Shown here: piece by piece, positions 11,257 through 24,175 of the stretch
How positions within the stretch are numbered: position 1 is the first letter of the stretch
Layout: each line of letters begins with the position of its first letter
NCBI GenBank assembly: GCA_905147135.1
Contig: LR990042.1
Coordinates: 9,911,545 to 9,975,544 of the forward strand
DNA from: Blastobasis lacticolella
Lineage: Eukaryota > Arthropoda > Insecta > Lepidoptera > Blastobasidae
Direction of reading: 5' to 3'
DNA: 64,000 nucleotides
The notes under the pieces: model-generated
What the model saw: only the letters and a program-made list of their open reading frames with translations
Database searches by the model: none
Told to the model about the DNA's origin: nothing
Position numbers and translations under genes: made by a program

Positions 11257-14200
11257 TTTTAAGATGTTTTGATTTTTCTTGGTTAACTTATTTAGCGAAA
11301 TTAATAATTATTTTTTTGTTTTAATCACACTCAAATTTTTACAAAACCCAGCAGAACCTTGTACCCTTTTTAATATTATTCTAAATCAACTATGAAAACT
11401 AAACACGTCTAACTGTTTCATAAACAAGCAACAACATAATTCTAACAAAGTAGGTTCAGACGATCATTTATTTAAGTTAAACGGGCTAAAATGTATACAC
11501 AAATCGTCTCAAAGTGCAATAAATAAAGCGATACAGTCTGAAATTAGTTTATTACTCTCGTATGTCTGGCAATCTGTATAGATTATGCCATTGGCTGGCC
11601 GGCCTGGGAGTGGCGTGAAAAATGGTTTTTAATTTATCTCTGCAAACGGTAAAACTGTATAATCCTCTAGAGGGCCGAAACGCTCTTTGAAATAACTTTT
11701 TTGTTGAGTTGACGTCTAAATCGATGGAGCCACTCGTTTTCGATCTCGTTTTCTGAACTGATACCAATTGTCACCTTACAATTTCTGACAGAAAGCGTGT
11801 TTTAATAGAAAAGACAAAATAATTTGAGCGCGGCAACGTTAATAATGACCGTCAGTTGTCTTTTCTTCAGTATAGTTTCCCTAAAATGTGGCCATTTTGC
11901 CATTTTTTTTTATATTCTCATAAACAAAAGTAATAAAGAATTAAACCTGTATCTGCTACCTGTATATATATTGATATATACATACAAATAACGAAAATTT
12001 ATAGCTAACTCTTGTGGCATACTTACAACCATTATTAGGTACACTTCATTACTAGGTCATACGAATTCATCATTAGCAGTATCCCAGATCCCAGCAGCGA
12101 ATTTTAATATTCCGTCAGAGGTTCCCAAAATGGCAAAGGGACTTAGGAATGGGCCTTATAACGTTGTTTATGAAACTCTTGTAATGAGGAACACTTAATA
12201 TTTTCAAAGGGCCTCCCGAAAGTTGACGCAAAGTAATTAAAGACGATTTAAGGAGATAAAGTGATGAATCGTTTTTCTTGTGTAGACAATTTATAGCTAG
12301 TTAGGACTTTTTTGTATCCTTGTGTGGTCCTTCTTTCTCTGGTTCCTTCATCAGATGATCAAAAGAATCTAATTTTACAGAGACGTAATTTGGGTAATTC
12401 AGATGTCGTCTTCATTCTCGTTTTATTTTCTTACTACGTTGTGTATATGTAGGTTACGTTGATTGACAATGTAGGTAAATTAATAATCTGTAAACGCTTT
12501 TGCTATTTATTAGATTTAAGGAAATATTTCCAATACTTAGATAAGAGATACAACTTATCCGACAGAAAAAAGTCGGATGACTCTCGACCAGGTTCACATA
12601 TAGGTAATCAAATATTTTATAAACAAAGCTAAGAACGATCTTGATTAAACTGGCTTTCAAATATAGAAAATTGCATCCCAATCAAAAGACACATTTTGCT
12701 TTGCTTTGGCTTGCATTATCTTACGATCAAATTCCGACCATTTGTGCTCTATTAAAATTTGCACGCAAGGTGCAAAGTCAGTCGAGTTTAATTCATCTGC
12801 AATACTTGCAAAAGCATATCATACACACAGTACTTACATTATAAGCACAGATAGTAAACTTAAACTCGCAAAAATCGCATCTCAAAAGTCATCCGTCAAG
12901 TAAATGAAGTGTGAAACGAGGGCCAAGCTCTACAATCTTTTGGTGTACGGAAGCACCGCGATACTCTGCCCGATGGGTACCCAATTTATACGGATTACGA
13001 ATTTTCCACATATCGGACCGGACCGGCTGGACCGGACATCGGTCGACAAGAAAATATATATCACCCTACACATATTATTAAGTCTGATTATTTTATAGCA
13101 TAGGTATATAAACACAGAGTGTATACAAAAACAATACTCGTATTTTGTATCTTACAAATTATTATCGAACAATTTTCATAGATACCTAAAGGTAAATATC
13201 GGTCGTAAAGGGGTAGTAAGAAAATCTTTAATAAATACGCTGTTATACTTTCAAAAAGAAAACATTTCCGGAACTCCAATTTATTGCACGAGACACAACG
13301 CGAAACACCTACACTACAAAACTCGGATCAAACTATTTGTTCCGAATCCCTAAAGCCTTGTAACTACGACATTCTTCAAGTTTAATAAAAAACTTTCTCT
13401 ACCAAAACAGTATCGGAAATCTGGGAATAAGGCAGTCCGGACATTCCCCCTACATTGTATGCATAAAACATGGACAGAAATTTAAAATCTGGCTGGTGAA
13501 CGTGTAAGCTTCAAGATAACAACGTTTTCCTCATACTCTTTAATGTTCTTTTTTCGTAAAGAAAACACGGAAAAGTGATGGAGCTGAAGCATTTTTTCGC
13601 GATGTAATCTCGGATTTGCGTTCGCTAAAGTATGAAAAATATCAGGTTAGCTCCTGGTAACAAACATAAAATCTTTGGGTAGGTATATAATTATTATTTG
13701 AGATTAATAATAACCTTGCAAAGTCGTCGAGATCCTGAATGGGTGAATGTTCATCCAGCGTTCGCTCTATAATAATACCCTGTGAGCGCATTATAACAAA
13801 GAAGATTAAATTTAATATCGGTGAAACTAGCTTTATTGGAAAGACAATGTGATTCCATTTATTTTTTAATATCATGATTTCAGCCACATGGCCGTGTAAA
13901 TTTCGAAATGTCGTCAACAAATGTTTATCATCATCCCCCTGCCTTGATCATATTACCTATAATAAGGTAGTTAGGTAACATGGTTAACTACGATTTTCGA
14001 CCTGAAAATAAAAAAAGCATGTTTCAAAGTGAAAGTCTGAAAGTTGGATCAGATAAATCCTATAACATACAGTAAGAAAAGTAACCTCCACGATTATAGT
14101 TAAGTAGTATGGCGACCGAGTTACCTTTCTCTGCAGCTGACTGAACGGTACTTTAATATAACATATAAAATTCTTTTAAAATTTCATACATAAATAAATT

Positions 14201-14610
14201 TAATAAAAATAAAATTCTCAGTCGTAGGTTGTAGCCTAAGTAGGTAGTTGTCAGCATATAAATGGTACAGTCACGTTTTCTTTCACATTCACAAGCCATT
14301 TAAGGTTCAAAGTTGGGCAGAACTTCTTCTGAAGCGTTTAACTCGGTTGGGTGATCATGTGGGACTTCAAAGATTTACATAGTTAGAATTTAATGCATTT
14401 TCTTTCATCTTGCTAAACCGAAGAGCAATAAACATATTCGTCGTATTTTTATTACATTCTACATCTACCTCAAAACATACACATATTCTACATCTACCTC
14501 AAATCATACACTTGGTGTAGGTAATCGTTTTTCATATTGGCTCTTAAAATAAATAGTGTTATTAATTTTTACGTTAAAATAATTTTGTATTACTTATAAA
14601 TAAATAAATA
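11257..14610. other. Long non-coding stretch
   Basis: No supportable gene in 3.3 kb. ORFs at 12454-13115 and 13642-13920 occur on both strands of AT-rich DNA and show no domain. A 29-bp tandem duplication (ATTCTACATCTACCTCAAA) lies at about 14456-14513. Confidence 0.4.
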
Positions 14611-14974
14611 TCCCGGTGTCCCGGTTGTGCTCTCGCGCACGAGAGCCCGGGTTCCGCCTTGACCATGATCCAGGATTTGGCAAATCAGATAATTATTGTG
14701 GTGCGACTGCCATCTGACCTCCGTGACCCTGCTACCAGGGGAACCTGACCAGATTGGGTCATGGTTTCACATTCACTCGCCTGAATATGCAGGTTTCATC
14801 ATGATGTTTTCCCTCGCCGTAAGAGCATCGGTTAGCATTCAACTCACATAACATCATAAATAACTCAGAAAAGAGTTATCGGTACAGGGCCGCAGTGGGA
14901 TTCGAACCTGGCACCTCTCACTTACGAGTCGGATACCTTAACCCCACGACCACCGACGCTCCCATTTGTATCAC
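14595..14974 (-). mobile_element. SINE-A copy 2, with 14-bp target duplication
   Basis: Minus-strand copy. The head (GGATTCGAACC complement pattern near 14892, A-box region ending at the CGACGCTC at 14954-14961) and full body are present. AATTTTGTATTACT occurs at 14581-14594 and again at 14975-14988, a likely target-site duplication. A TAAATAAATAAA tail follows the left copy. About 13 extra nt lie between the usual SINE 5' end and the right duplication. Confidence 0.85.
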
Positions 14975-14988
14975 AATTTTGTATTACT

Positions 14989-17260
14989 GAATAATTTCTT
15001 GATTTGGCATTCTGAAAATGAGACCGACATTCACATGACGAAATTATTAAGGCCAGACGCCATACAGAGGGTGTGTACAAAAAGCAAAACTTTCACGAAC
15101 ACTCGACGACGTCTTGCCTCCTAACTTTTGACAGAGACAGCTTACGAGCAACCGTTTACGCTGGAAAGAGACGCCTATATACTCTTAATGACCCCGCCAC
15201 TCGTTTGTAGCATATGTCGCGGCATCCTGCTCTCTTTATTTTGGTGTCTTCTTTGAATTGCCGCTGATTGTCCAAAAGTAACTAATTAGCTTTCTGGGAA
15301 TTCCGCTCCGAGTGGTACGGGAAGGGTTTTCAAATAATAATATCATGTATTAAATATCACGTTTCGGGTTATTCCACGTGTATTTTACTCTCATACTACT
15401 ACAGGAGCTCCTACGGTCTGATTAAATGTTGATTTGACTGAAGTATTTTTCCTTTGAGTTCGCTAAAGCATTAAAAATATCAGATTACGTAATTTTTTAT
15501 GGAACTATCTATATAAATGAGGAATGTACCTACACAATCATATTTTGTTGTCTTCTTTGAATTGCCGCTGTTTTTCCAAAAGTAACTAGACAATTAACCT
15601 TCTGGAATTTCCTTGCAATTTTGGAAAGTGTTTTCATGTAGGTATTTTTAAGGGTTTTCTAGTATTCCAGTATTCATTCCTCATCACTATGACAATATTA
15701 AAGTAACACAGTTTTCGATTACCATACATTAATGAACTCAACATTTACATTAAAAATAGGTAAATCTTATAACGTTCCCACAAAATATGAAATATGTATA
15801 ACTTAAAACACTAGTAGTTTAAAATTACTATTTGGGTTACTCCAAATGATAACGATTGCATATTTAACTTCGAACCAGCAACCAGTTAATCGACAATCAT
15901 TCATAAATACCGACTCTCGTTACCACAATTTTATCAGCGTAAAAATTTATTGTCATAAAAGCACCCTTCTTTTGACCCTCTCCAGTAAAAAAAGAACGTA
16001 ATAGCTTAATCATAATAACGTTTATTAAGAAGATAACATTATGGTTTATTATAATAACGCTCACAATGAAAACGTCAATATTAATCAAGATATTGTTGTA
16101 CCAGTGTGTTCCTAGTATGTTTTGTAATAAAATAATAATAGTACTAAGTTGCTTTATAATATTAATACATGTCGTAATAAATCGACGCGACTTCTTGTAA
16201 ATAAGTAGATCATGTTTATAATTCACTAGATTATCCATCAGTAATACTACTGGGTATGACTACATTTTACTATGACTCACAGAAGCCATGAGCACTTCAT
16301 GAATCAGTATGTAGGTATAATTTTTAATCAAAATTTTGACCTAATATTGTACCTACATTAAAAAGCCCACTGACGAAACGTGTACAATACTGTTACATCT
16401 ACAAAATATCAGAACTTTTTAATCTGAACTAGGTATCAGGAAATAAAGCAAATTCATAATTTAATACATCCTGTAAACCTAAAACTCTTCTCTAATACCC
16501 CTATTCCCTTACAATAAAGTCTATAATACACGTACATCGTGATATTTCTCTCATTCACAGCGTACATAGGTATTGAACAATTGACCCGTATCCATTCACT
16601 CAATTGAATGCAGCTGAGATGGGGAAGCTCTGTGTGACGCTCCATTAGCGGGTGATGTTATAGACAGATAATGCTAAATGGCAATAAACATTAATTAGAA
16701 TAGTATGTCTGGATGTTGGTGATGAACGGCACTCGTACGAATCGCACGATCGATCGATCCTCCCACATTTGCACAGGATACTAATTACTTTTTTTGTACT
16801 AGTTGCAAACTATTCGTACGTTGAACCCGTGCACATTCGTGCATTTACGCACGAGTGACGTTTCTGCGAAAACTAACCCAAAGACCATTTCCTCTTAATA
16901 GAGTTATTATTTTATTTTAGTAACTCATGTTTTGTTTAATTGTAATTGTTCTTGTAATTGTTTCTAGAATGTGAAATGTGTAATTGTTCCAATAATATGA
17001 AATCGTGTCTATTAAAAAAACGAATGTTCCTAAAAAAGTTGCAAAAAGATATTCTCCGATATTAATCCGATAAACAGACGAATCCAATATCTAATTAAAG
17101 ACACTACGCGCGCTCGTCTCTCTCCCAATAAGCTTGTCTAAATCTAACACAGCGTGTATTTGATTGTCCATTGACGTGGAATTGAGTTTCGTAGCGATAA
17201 TATTATATTAAATAAAATCACAAGTATATAGCAATTGTCGTGCGTTAGTGTTGCTAAAAC
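14989..17260. other. Non-coding stretch with a duplicated segment
   Basis: A segment beginning GTCTTCTTTGAATTGCCGCTG is present near 15247 and again near 15549, with related sequence downstream of each. This is an old local duplication or two copies of an unnamed repeat. The ORF at 15897-16238 (minus) is rich in Ile/Asn in AT-rich DNA and not convincing. Confidence 0.4.
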
Positions 17261-17261
17261 A

Positions 17262-17400
17262 TGAAAGCGGCTGTAGCTGAAAAAGGTAGGAACTAGGTGT
17301 AGGGTTGTTGTAGAGTTGGTGTAGGGTAGGGTATGGTAGGGGTAGGGTAAAAATAGGGTGTTGATAAGGTAGGGTAGACTAGGGGTAGGGCAACACGAGA
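17262..17400. repeat. Degenerate GTAGGG minisatellite
   Basis: Irregular repeats of GGTAGGGTA-type units with strong G bias on the plus strand. The minus-strand ORF across it (Pro/Tyr/Leu-rich) is a repeat artefact. Confidence 0.7.
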
Positions 17401-17548
17401 ACGAAGTCGCGCCGGGCCAAAAAGTACAATATAAATATAGGCGGTGAATAATGCACATCGTCTAGTTCAGCTTCATAGAGCGTCGTCTCGCACAGTACGC
17501 TTGCGAGTAAATACCAGTATAAACCAGTTAACTATACTATATGTGTAT

Positions 17549-17900
17549 CATCATCATCATCATCTTGGCGCTAATGTTCCGGTTGTGCTTTCGAGAACGA
17601 GGGCCCGGGGTCCACCTTCACCATGATCCAGGATTTGGTGGGTAATTACAGTGGAGCGACTGCCATCTGACCTCCGTGACCCTGCTACCAAGAGAACCTG
17701 ACCAGATTGGATCATAGTTACAAATTCAGTTGCCTGTATGTTTTCCCTTACCGTAAAAGCATCGGTTAGTGTTCAACTAATGTACATAACTCAGAAAATA
17801 GTCAGTATTCATGGCCGCAGCGGGATTCGAACCCGGTACATCTCGCTTGCGAGTTGGATACTCAACCGTCCGGCTACCGACGCTCTTATAGCTCTAACAA
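17549..17900 (-). mobile_element. SINE-A copy 3, with (ATC)n tail
   Basis: Minus-strand SINE-A. The tail is a (CAT)n microsatellite at 17549-17563. The body carries CCATGATCCAGGATTTGG, and the head contains GGGATTCGAACCC (B box complement) near 17821. TATATGTGTAT at 17538-17548 and 17901-17911 may be the target duplication; if so, about 15 nt upstream of the usual SINE start were included. Confidence 0.8.
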
Positions 17901-17911
17901 TATATGTGTAT

Positions 17912-18589
17912 GTTGTATAGATTTATAGTTGAGTTGTAGAAGCAGCCCTTCACAAAAGGCGTTCATCTGATTTTTATCTGGCACATTCGTCTCCTTGAAA
18001 CCGTTGTGAAGATCGTTAAGATAAGCAATAATGTTAATTCTTCCATACATATGTATCAGGCCTAATCTAATGCCTCGGAAATTACGAACCGATATTATCA
18101 AGCGTGAGGGACCCTCATCCATTATCTGTTATTAGGGTTACAATGGAGATTGCTCTGATTATGAGATGCAGAGATTTGGCTGGTCCTTCTTTATTGTCAT
18201 CTCGCAATAATCAGCTTTCGATTTTGTGCTAAGCAGTTTAAATTGATATTGATTTTAAGGAGTGAACAAAATTAAGGACTTACGACTAATTTCGTTTCGA
18301 ACGTTAATCTGGATTATCCTGTTTGAAAACTTTGTCTTAAATTTTAAAATTTCGTTGTTTCCGTAAATTTGGGTACCCGAAGTATGTACCTGCTTAATAA
18401 TATTTTAAGAACTTTGTAATATTGTTCTTGTTCACGCAGAGGTCTTGGGTTCGTATAAACACAAAAATATGTTAATAAGCAAAACAACAATAATTCAAAC
18501 TGTCTTTAAAACTAATAAACTGCTCTACTGTAAAAATATAGAAATAGCGCTTTCGCCCTTTCTACTATAACTATATATAACTCATATGG
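17912..18589. other. Non-coding stretch
   Basis: No supportable gene. The minus-strand ORF at 17886-18122 has no recognised domain. Confidence 0.4.
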
Positions 18590-18830
18590 CGACCTGACTA
18601 CCTGAGTGGTTCAGTTGGTTATCGTGCCTGTCTGCCACGCAGAGATCCCGGGTTCGATTCCCGGCCGGGCAGTAAATGTAATGAAAAATTTTAATTTCTG
18701 TTACGAGTCTGAGTTTTTTATGTACAATAAGTATGTATTTAAAAAATAAGTATATAAAAAATTTATTAATTTTCTGGCACCCATAACTTTGCTTACTTTG
18801 GGACTAGATGACGCTGTGTGAATTGTCCAA
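18590..18830 (+). mobile_element. SINE-B copy 1 (Gly-tRNA-like head)
   Basis: The head has A box TGGTTCAGTTGG and B box GGTTCGATTCC, and an anticodon-like CTGCCAC as in tRNA-Gly(GCC). The 5' acceptor half does not pair with the 3' CCGGGCA, so this is not a functional tRNA. The body (TTAATTTCTGTTACGAGTCT ... GATGACGCTGTGTGAATTGTCC) matches the minus-strand copy at 60690-60945. Confidence 0.8.
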
Positions 18831-19336
18831 GCATTTTTATTTAATATTATTTATAAATTGCAACGGCAACGTGATTGAGACCTTTTTAAATTTTCATAAA
18901 CATAATTTAAAACTATGGCTAAGGATAAATACAGGGTACTTGTTACACTACTGATGAAAATTAAGTGTCTGTTAGTTAAGTAAGATGACTTTTATAAGTC
19001 TATATTATTATATAAAGTATCCCACAGAAGGTAGTAAAAATGACACATTATTTTCCAAAATAATGTTCGCATCGGCCGTTCAATTTGAACGGAACAACAG
19101 TTGTTTAAATGAGCCCAATCAATGTGTAATGGATCTTGAAATTCGTGTTTAATGTTCGGCGAAGGAAACATTTAATTCCTCTCCATTTGGTTTGATTTGT
19201 AAGTATTTCTGTTGTATTAGAAGAATTCCTACTCATGTTAAATAAATAGGTAGAAAAACGACTCAATAGACAATTCTTATAATTTAATTAAAGCATTTTT
19301 AAAGCTGATGTTTTTAGGAACAATACTGACTCGAAC
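18831..19336. other. Downstream flank of the transporter gene
   Basis: AT-rich and non-coding. It includes the 3' UTR side of the minus-strand SLC22-like gene. An ATTAAA-type polyadenylation signal is possible near 19283 on the minus strand. Confidence 0.3.
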
Positions 19337-22300
19337 TCATCTCTTCTTTCGGCCAATTTCTGCAGCCTCGTCCATTGTGTCCGGAAGCTTAGAACCAAGG
19401 GTTTCTGGTAACAGTAAGATTAAGCTACCAGAAATCGCTGCTAATCCTCCGAAAATAACCGAGGGCATATGTTCCCATACAGTAGCCTAAAACAAAATTA
19501 CATTAAATTTATTATATTTCAATTTACTGTTACCCAACATTGGAAAATATAAAGTTATAAACCAGTTATTTAAAAAAATACTTTAGATAAACATATAGCT
19601 CTATTATATAAGAAAAAATAGAAAAAAAAAAAAAATTGTTTAAGGTATTAGTTGACTATTAGGCTTTTTCTACAACCCATATCGGTTAGTCTTGAAATGT
19701 TGTATATTGCGCAGATTAGGAAATATAAGGCTACAATAGAAAATACGCATTTTCATTTGTACAAATAGTACTTAGAATTCCGTAAGTACATTAAATTTTA
19801 ATATAAATCTTTTACTTTTCTTTTTTTATATTGCATAACCAAGTCATTATTATACCAGACATACTTACCAGTGCTGGTGTTAGTGGCGCTAATATAGCTC
19901 CAATTCTCCCGACTACAGAAGAGAATGCGACTAACGAATGCCTATATTCGGTTGGATACAATTCTGACGTATAGACATATATTGCAGTCATCACCATAGC
20001 AATTGAATACTTTCCAATTAGATACACTGCCAGTGAAATACGGTATAAGTCTGGAAAGCAAACCATTAATTTAGACATAAAGGAATAAAAAGATATATGA
20101 TCCAAATGAACACACCAACCCACCATTGGATATAAATATGTAGGCAATTTGGCAAATTGCACAGATCCAAAACGAAAATATCAGTACAGGTTTTCTGCCA
20201 ATAATACTAATTAATAAGAATGATGTCCAGAATCCTGGAATTTCTATGGCCGCTACAGCAATGTAATTCAAAAATCTATTTCCTGTTAAAGACACAGAGT
20301 TAATGGACATCCCGTAATATATGAACGTGGTTGCAACCCAGCAAAGAGGTGTCACCATACATCTGAGCAGCACAGTCTTATTTCTAAATACCAATACAGG
20401 CAACCATGGTTTCTTTATTCCTCTCTCCTGGAGTTCCTTCAGCCTTCCTTCTTCAGCGCACTGTCGTAAGGCAGCTAATGATTCTTCAGATAAATGCCTT
20501 TTATTAACCTTTGCAACTTCTTTCAACACTCTTTCGGAATCTTCGAATCGACCTTTGCTCATATACCATCGCACCGATTCGGCCATGATCCGAATATATA
20601 ATAAAGTGATGAGTTGGGGAATATATAAAGCAAGTGTAAGATTTCTCCAGTTCGGCACACCCCAAGCTATCAAACCTAGGAAAACTTGTCCCAGGGCAAA
20701 GAACGTGTTTAAGATTGTTCCTGCCATCACACGATACGTAGGTCCGACTAATTCAATTACTGCAAAGAAACATGACCCGAATTTTAGTAGGAAACTGAAA
20801 TTGCATAATGCACTATAGAGGTTTAATTTAATAGCCAAAAAAATCTACAGACATAGCTATGAAAAGAATATGCTTTTTATGTAAATAGTAGGCCAGTGAC
20901 CATAAATGACTAATTGGATTTGTGTTTTATTTTCTACATTGGTCTTTATAAAACAGATATATAACTGTACAGGAAAGGCTCAAAAAAGCATATTTTTGAA
21001 ATTAACAAAGTAATCTTACCCAAAATATAAGCACTCAGGAAACCAGCAGCGCCTAGGGCAAGTTCTAGAAACTCTAGAAAGACGAAAACGGCATACGAGT
21101 TCGCAAAATGCCGGGTCAGTCCAACCCATGCTGCGTTGAAAGCGGATATCACCATTGCTGTCCTCCTGCCCCAATGGTCTGATATATAACCGCTTGCTGG
21201 CAGAGCTATGAGGGTACCGCAGGTCGAAATAGTGCCAACAAGTGATCGAAGCCATTCTTCACACCCAAGGTCAAACTGGTTGAAAAAATAAGTAACTTAT
21301 GGGCTCAATCGTACAATAGTTTAAATCAATAAACAATAAACAGGTCCTAGTTTTTTTCAAAATCAATCATTCATCATTGATTTTAAAATCAGAAATATAC
21401 TACTAATAGTAATATTACTACGATTACAAATTGACAACAGCTCTAGCATATGTTGCTTGCTATATATAATGTAGCTAATGGGCAAGTGTTTAATATTTCA
21501 AATATTAATATTTCAATGAAACTTTCGAAACCAGGGTACAGGAAAAATCGTTGTAAATATTGTATAGATGAACGTGAACTACTTAAAAGGATTTATAACT
21601 TTTTTACGTGAAACGTGTTTAAAATTACACTCCAAGTCAGAAAACAGGACCATAACGAAAAGGTTTATATCGCCTTACCCTAATAACTACAAAGCGATTA
21701 GTCTTAGGAACATGAATAAGTCATGTGTATCATTATTTAGCGTATATAGTCAGCTCGCTGAGTTGACCTTGAATTTACATTGGGGCGGCTGGTACGGCAG
21801 GCTGGGGGCACTGCATTGAAGTAAAGTAGAGTATCACTACTCACAAGTGTTAATTACTCACAAGGTAATTCTTAAATGTATTTATTGAGTTTGTCTACAA
21901 CTGTCTATCCATATAAAAATAGGTGTTCAGTTTGTTCTGAATAACTGTTTGACATGATGCCAGCGTAAGCTTGTTGCATATGCTTGATTGCCACCAGCGT
22001 GGAACAAAAAAAAATTATAGTAGTAAATATAAGCAAAAAGTGTAAAACCGATGCAAAAATAATTTAATATGTCGGCCTCAGCCCGTGCATGAGCCAGCAA
22101 GAAATACTAACCACGGCTATCGTAGGCAAGAGGGGGCCATGGGCCATACGTGGCTAGGTATCCCAATGTCCAACGCTGAGCGAGTGAGGTGGTTTCGAGA
22201 GCGTCTCAAAGCTGCCATGAAACGCTTAGTAAACGACGCCTATTCCGCGAGCATAACTACTTTTACCACCGACCCCGCGAGCATAGATGTTTCACGTTAA

Positions 22301-23260
22301 AACCAACGGCCGTGTTCCAACCACAGCCCCACCCGATTTTTTTGAGGCTAATGGGCATATCATCAGGAGTAAACTGTTCTTATTTTGTTGAAGAATTACA
22401 AACATTAACCCAATAAATATTGATAAAGTCCCTTTAGTCCACATTCACATCTACATTAGTTGACAACGATTTTATCGCATTCGAAAAGATTTCGAAGACT
22501 TACACTGTATAGTAAAATCTTTGACGAAAATAGAGCACTCTCAGAGCCGACCCTTAAGCATAGTGTATTATACATTTAGTTACTTACATCATGAACTATT
22601 GTGTGTGTATTTTCATAGACACGAGCTTCACAACCAACTGTTGTATGCTGATCAAACAATTCAACTGGGCATGTAGGATCTGGAATTGTAATATTCGATA
22701 TACCTAGATATCTTTCGCATCTATCCAAATCGTTCCAAGGTATAGCATTCGAAATCCAGGCCGGTGCAAATGTTGTCTCATCTTCTATTTCGCATTCAGG
22801 AATTAGACATCTACAATATAATATTCAAACAGTAGAGTAATGAAAAGATTACCTTTATCTAGTATGTAAATATAGTACAAGTTAAGAATCTTATCTTGAC
22901 GTATATCAAATAAGTAAGATACCAATTTATGATAGTAGCTGCTGCATTATAATGTGGTTAGTAATTCAGTAATAAAATATTTCACTCTGTATACATTATT
23001 GAATTCAGAAATATTATAACCTCTAAATAATAATTGTCTTAATCTTACCTTGTATCTATTCTGGCTGTCGTAAAAATATATTCGTTCGCAACCCATGCAT
23101 TGAAAACGATTATTGATAGTGCCAGAAGTAATGAACGAATTTGATAGAGTCCAAATTGTCCAATTTCATTAACTAATATCGTATCGAGATCTAATCGTTT
23201 AGGTTGCACTACATTTTGTCGATTCTTACTTCGTTCACTTTTCGCGTCTTCTGTGTCCAT
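19337..23260 (-). CDS. SLC22-like organic cation/carnitine transporter (6 exons, 552 aa)
   Basis: Exons, 5' to 3': 23260-23049, 22810-22588, 21275-21020, 20759-20124, 20050-19869, 19486-19337 (stop TGA). All introns are GT-AG, phases match, and the total of 1659 nt gives 552 residues. The predicted product is a plasma-membrane MFS transporter with 12 TM segments. Seen: a cytoplasmic N-terminus with DTILVNEIGQFGLYQIRSLL before TM1; a long Cys-rich extracellular loop from exon 2 (CLIPEC, DRCERYLG, GCEARVY); the MFS signature GYISDHWGRR between TM2 and TM3; ESVRWYMSKGR after TM6 as in OCT/OCTN proteins; IGRKPVL; TSELYPTEYR; and the C-terminal LPETLGSKLPDT. Length and motifs fit the SLC22 family. 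Substrate cannot be read from sequence; cations, carnitine or carcinine-like solutes are typical of insect members. No start upstream competes with MDTEDAK. Intron 2 (21276-22587) holds only non-coding sequence and unnamed repeat-like DNA. Confidence 0.92.
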
Positions 23261-24040
23261 GATATAATTTTCACGATATCGTGCAAGCGACTAACAGAAG
23301 AGTCGTACTGCTTCTAGTTTTATCATATTATTATCGCTGACGACTTTTATATATTTAATCTTTACCCTGTTCATGTATGAAATACAAAGGCAATAAAACT
23401 AAGATTAGACACCAATGTAAATGTATTATCAGGCTAATAGATATGATGTTATAATAATACTTTTTATTAGAATTTTGGTACATGTAAACGTTACTCGGCG
23501 AGTCTTTATTTTTCTTAGATTATATTTTATTAGTCATTATTAATATATTTAAAGTAATTTTGTCTAGAGCAACATCCACCAACATCCTGTGGGCATGAAC
23601 CTACCACCAAATCCAAGGATAACGACGACGATAATAATACTGAAACTCGCAACAGCAATCACTATTACAACCACAGTTTTCACTTTCTTATTTGTGTTTT
23701 TCACTTTCGGCCACGTGTATTAGGAACATTATAAAAATAAAAATTGTTATAAATCAAACAAGTCATAATTTCGCTCCAGACCGTCTGAAAAAACCTCACT
23801 CGCCGACGAACCGGCATAGGTAATGCCACGAATAGCGCAGAGTGCTCATCACTAACTAACGTAATAATTATAACTTAATTTTATCCTTAGGCTACATTAG
23901 AACTACCGATATTGCAGTAGTACGACACGATTACCTACTAGATTACGATAGTAGTGAACGTATCCAATGTTAACAATGCACACGATAGAATTAATGGGCA
24001 CATGGACTGCTTTGCTGCTTCTGCTAGGGTCTGCTTTCGA
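23261..24040. other. Upstream flank of the transporter gene
   Basis: Expected promoter and 5' UTR side of the minus-strand transporter. No core promoter motif can be defended by eye. No other gene seen. Confidence 0.35.
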
Positions 24041-24175
24041 ACTCATTCTTCTCCGATTCGCCGGTCTTCGGCATCCTCGCGTCGTAAGCCGTTGGCTCTC
24101 GCAATTGACTCAGCGATGTCTATCCATCGCTTCTTGGACCGCCCACGGAGCCTCTTTCCTGATACGGGCAGTTTC
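24041..24175 (-). pseudogene. RTE-like LINE C-terminal remnant
   Basis: The minus strand reads GRSKKRWIDIAESIARANGL followed by RREDAEDRR, a typical RTE-type LINE C-terminus. No RT core is nearby. The two plus-strand ORFs here are antisense shadows. Related tails occur at 27310, 35800 and 41375. Confidence 0.6.

Noticed and set aside
15897..16238. Minus-strand hydrophobic ORF (113 codons)
   Set aside because: Ile/Asn-rich composition expected from AT-rich DNA; no start context, domain or splice signals that convince.
17262..17400. Interstitial telomeric (TTAGG)n repeat
   Set aside because: Units are irregular GTAGGG forms, not TTAGG.
18590..18672. tRNA-Gly(GCC) gene
   Set aside because: A and B boxes are good, but the acceptor halves do not pair and the sequence continues into a body shared with 60690-60945, so it is a SINE head.
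20321..20818. 165-codon plus-strand ORF
   Set aside because: Antisense shadow of transporter exon 4.
22085..22416. Extra exon of the transporter gene
   Set aside because: On the opposite strand, no transporter similarity, and exons 2 and 3 already join in phase without it.
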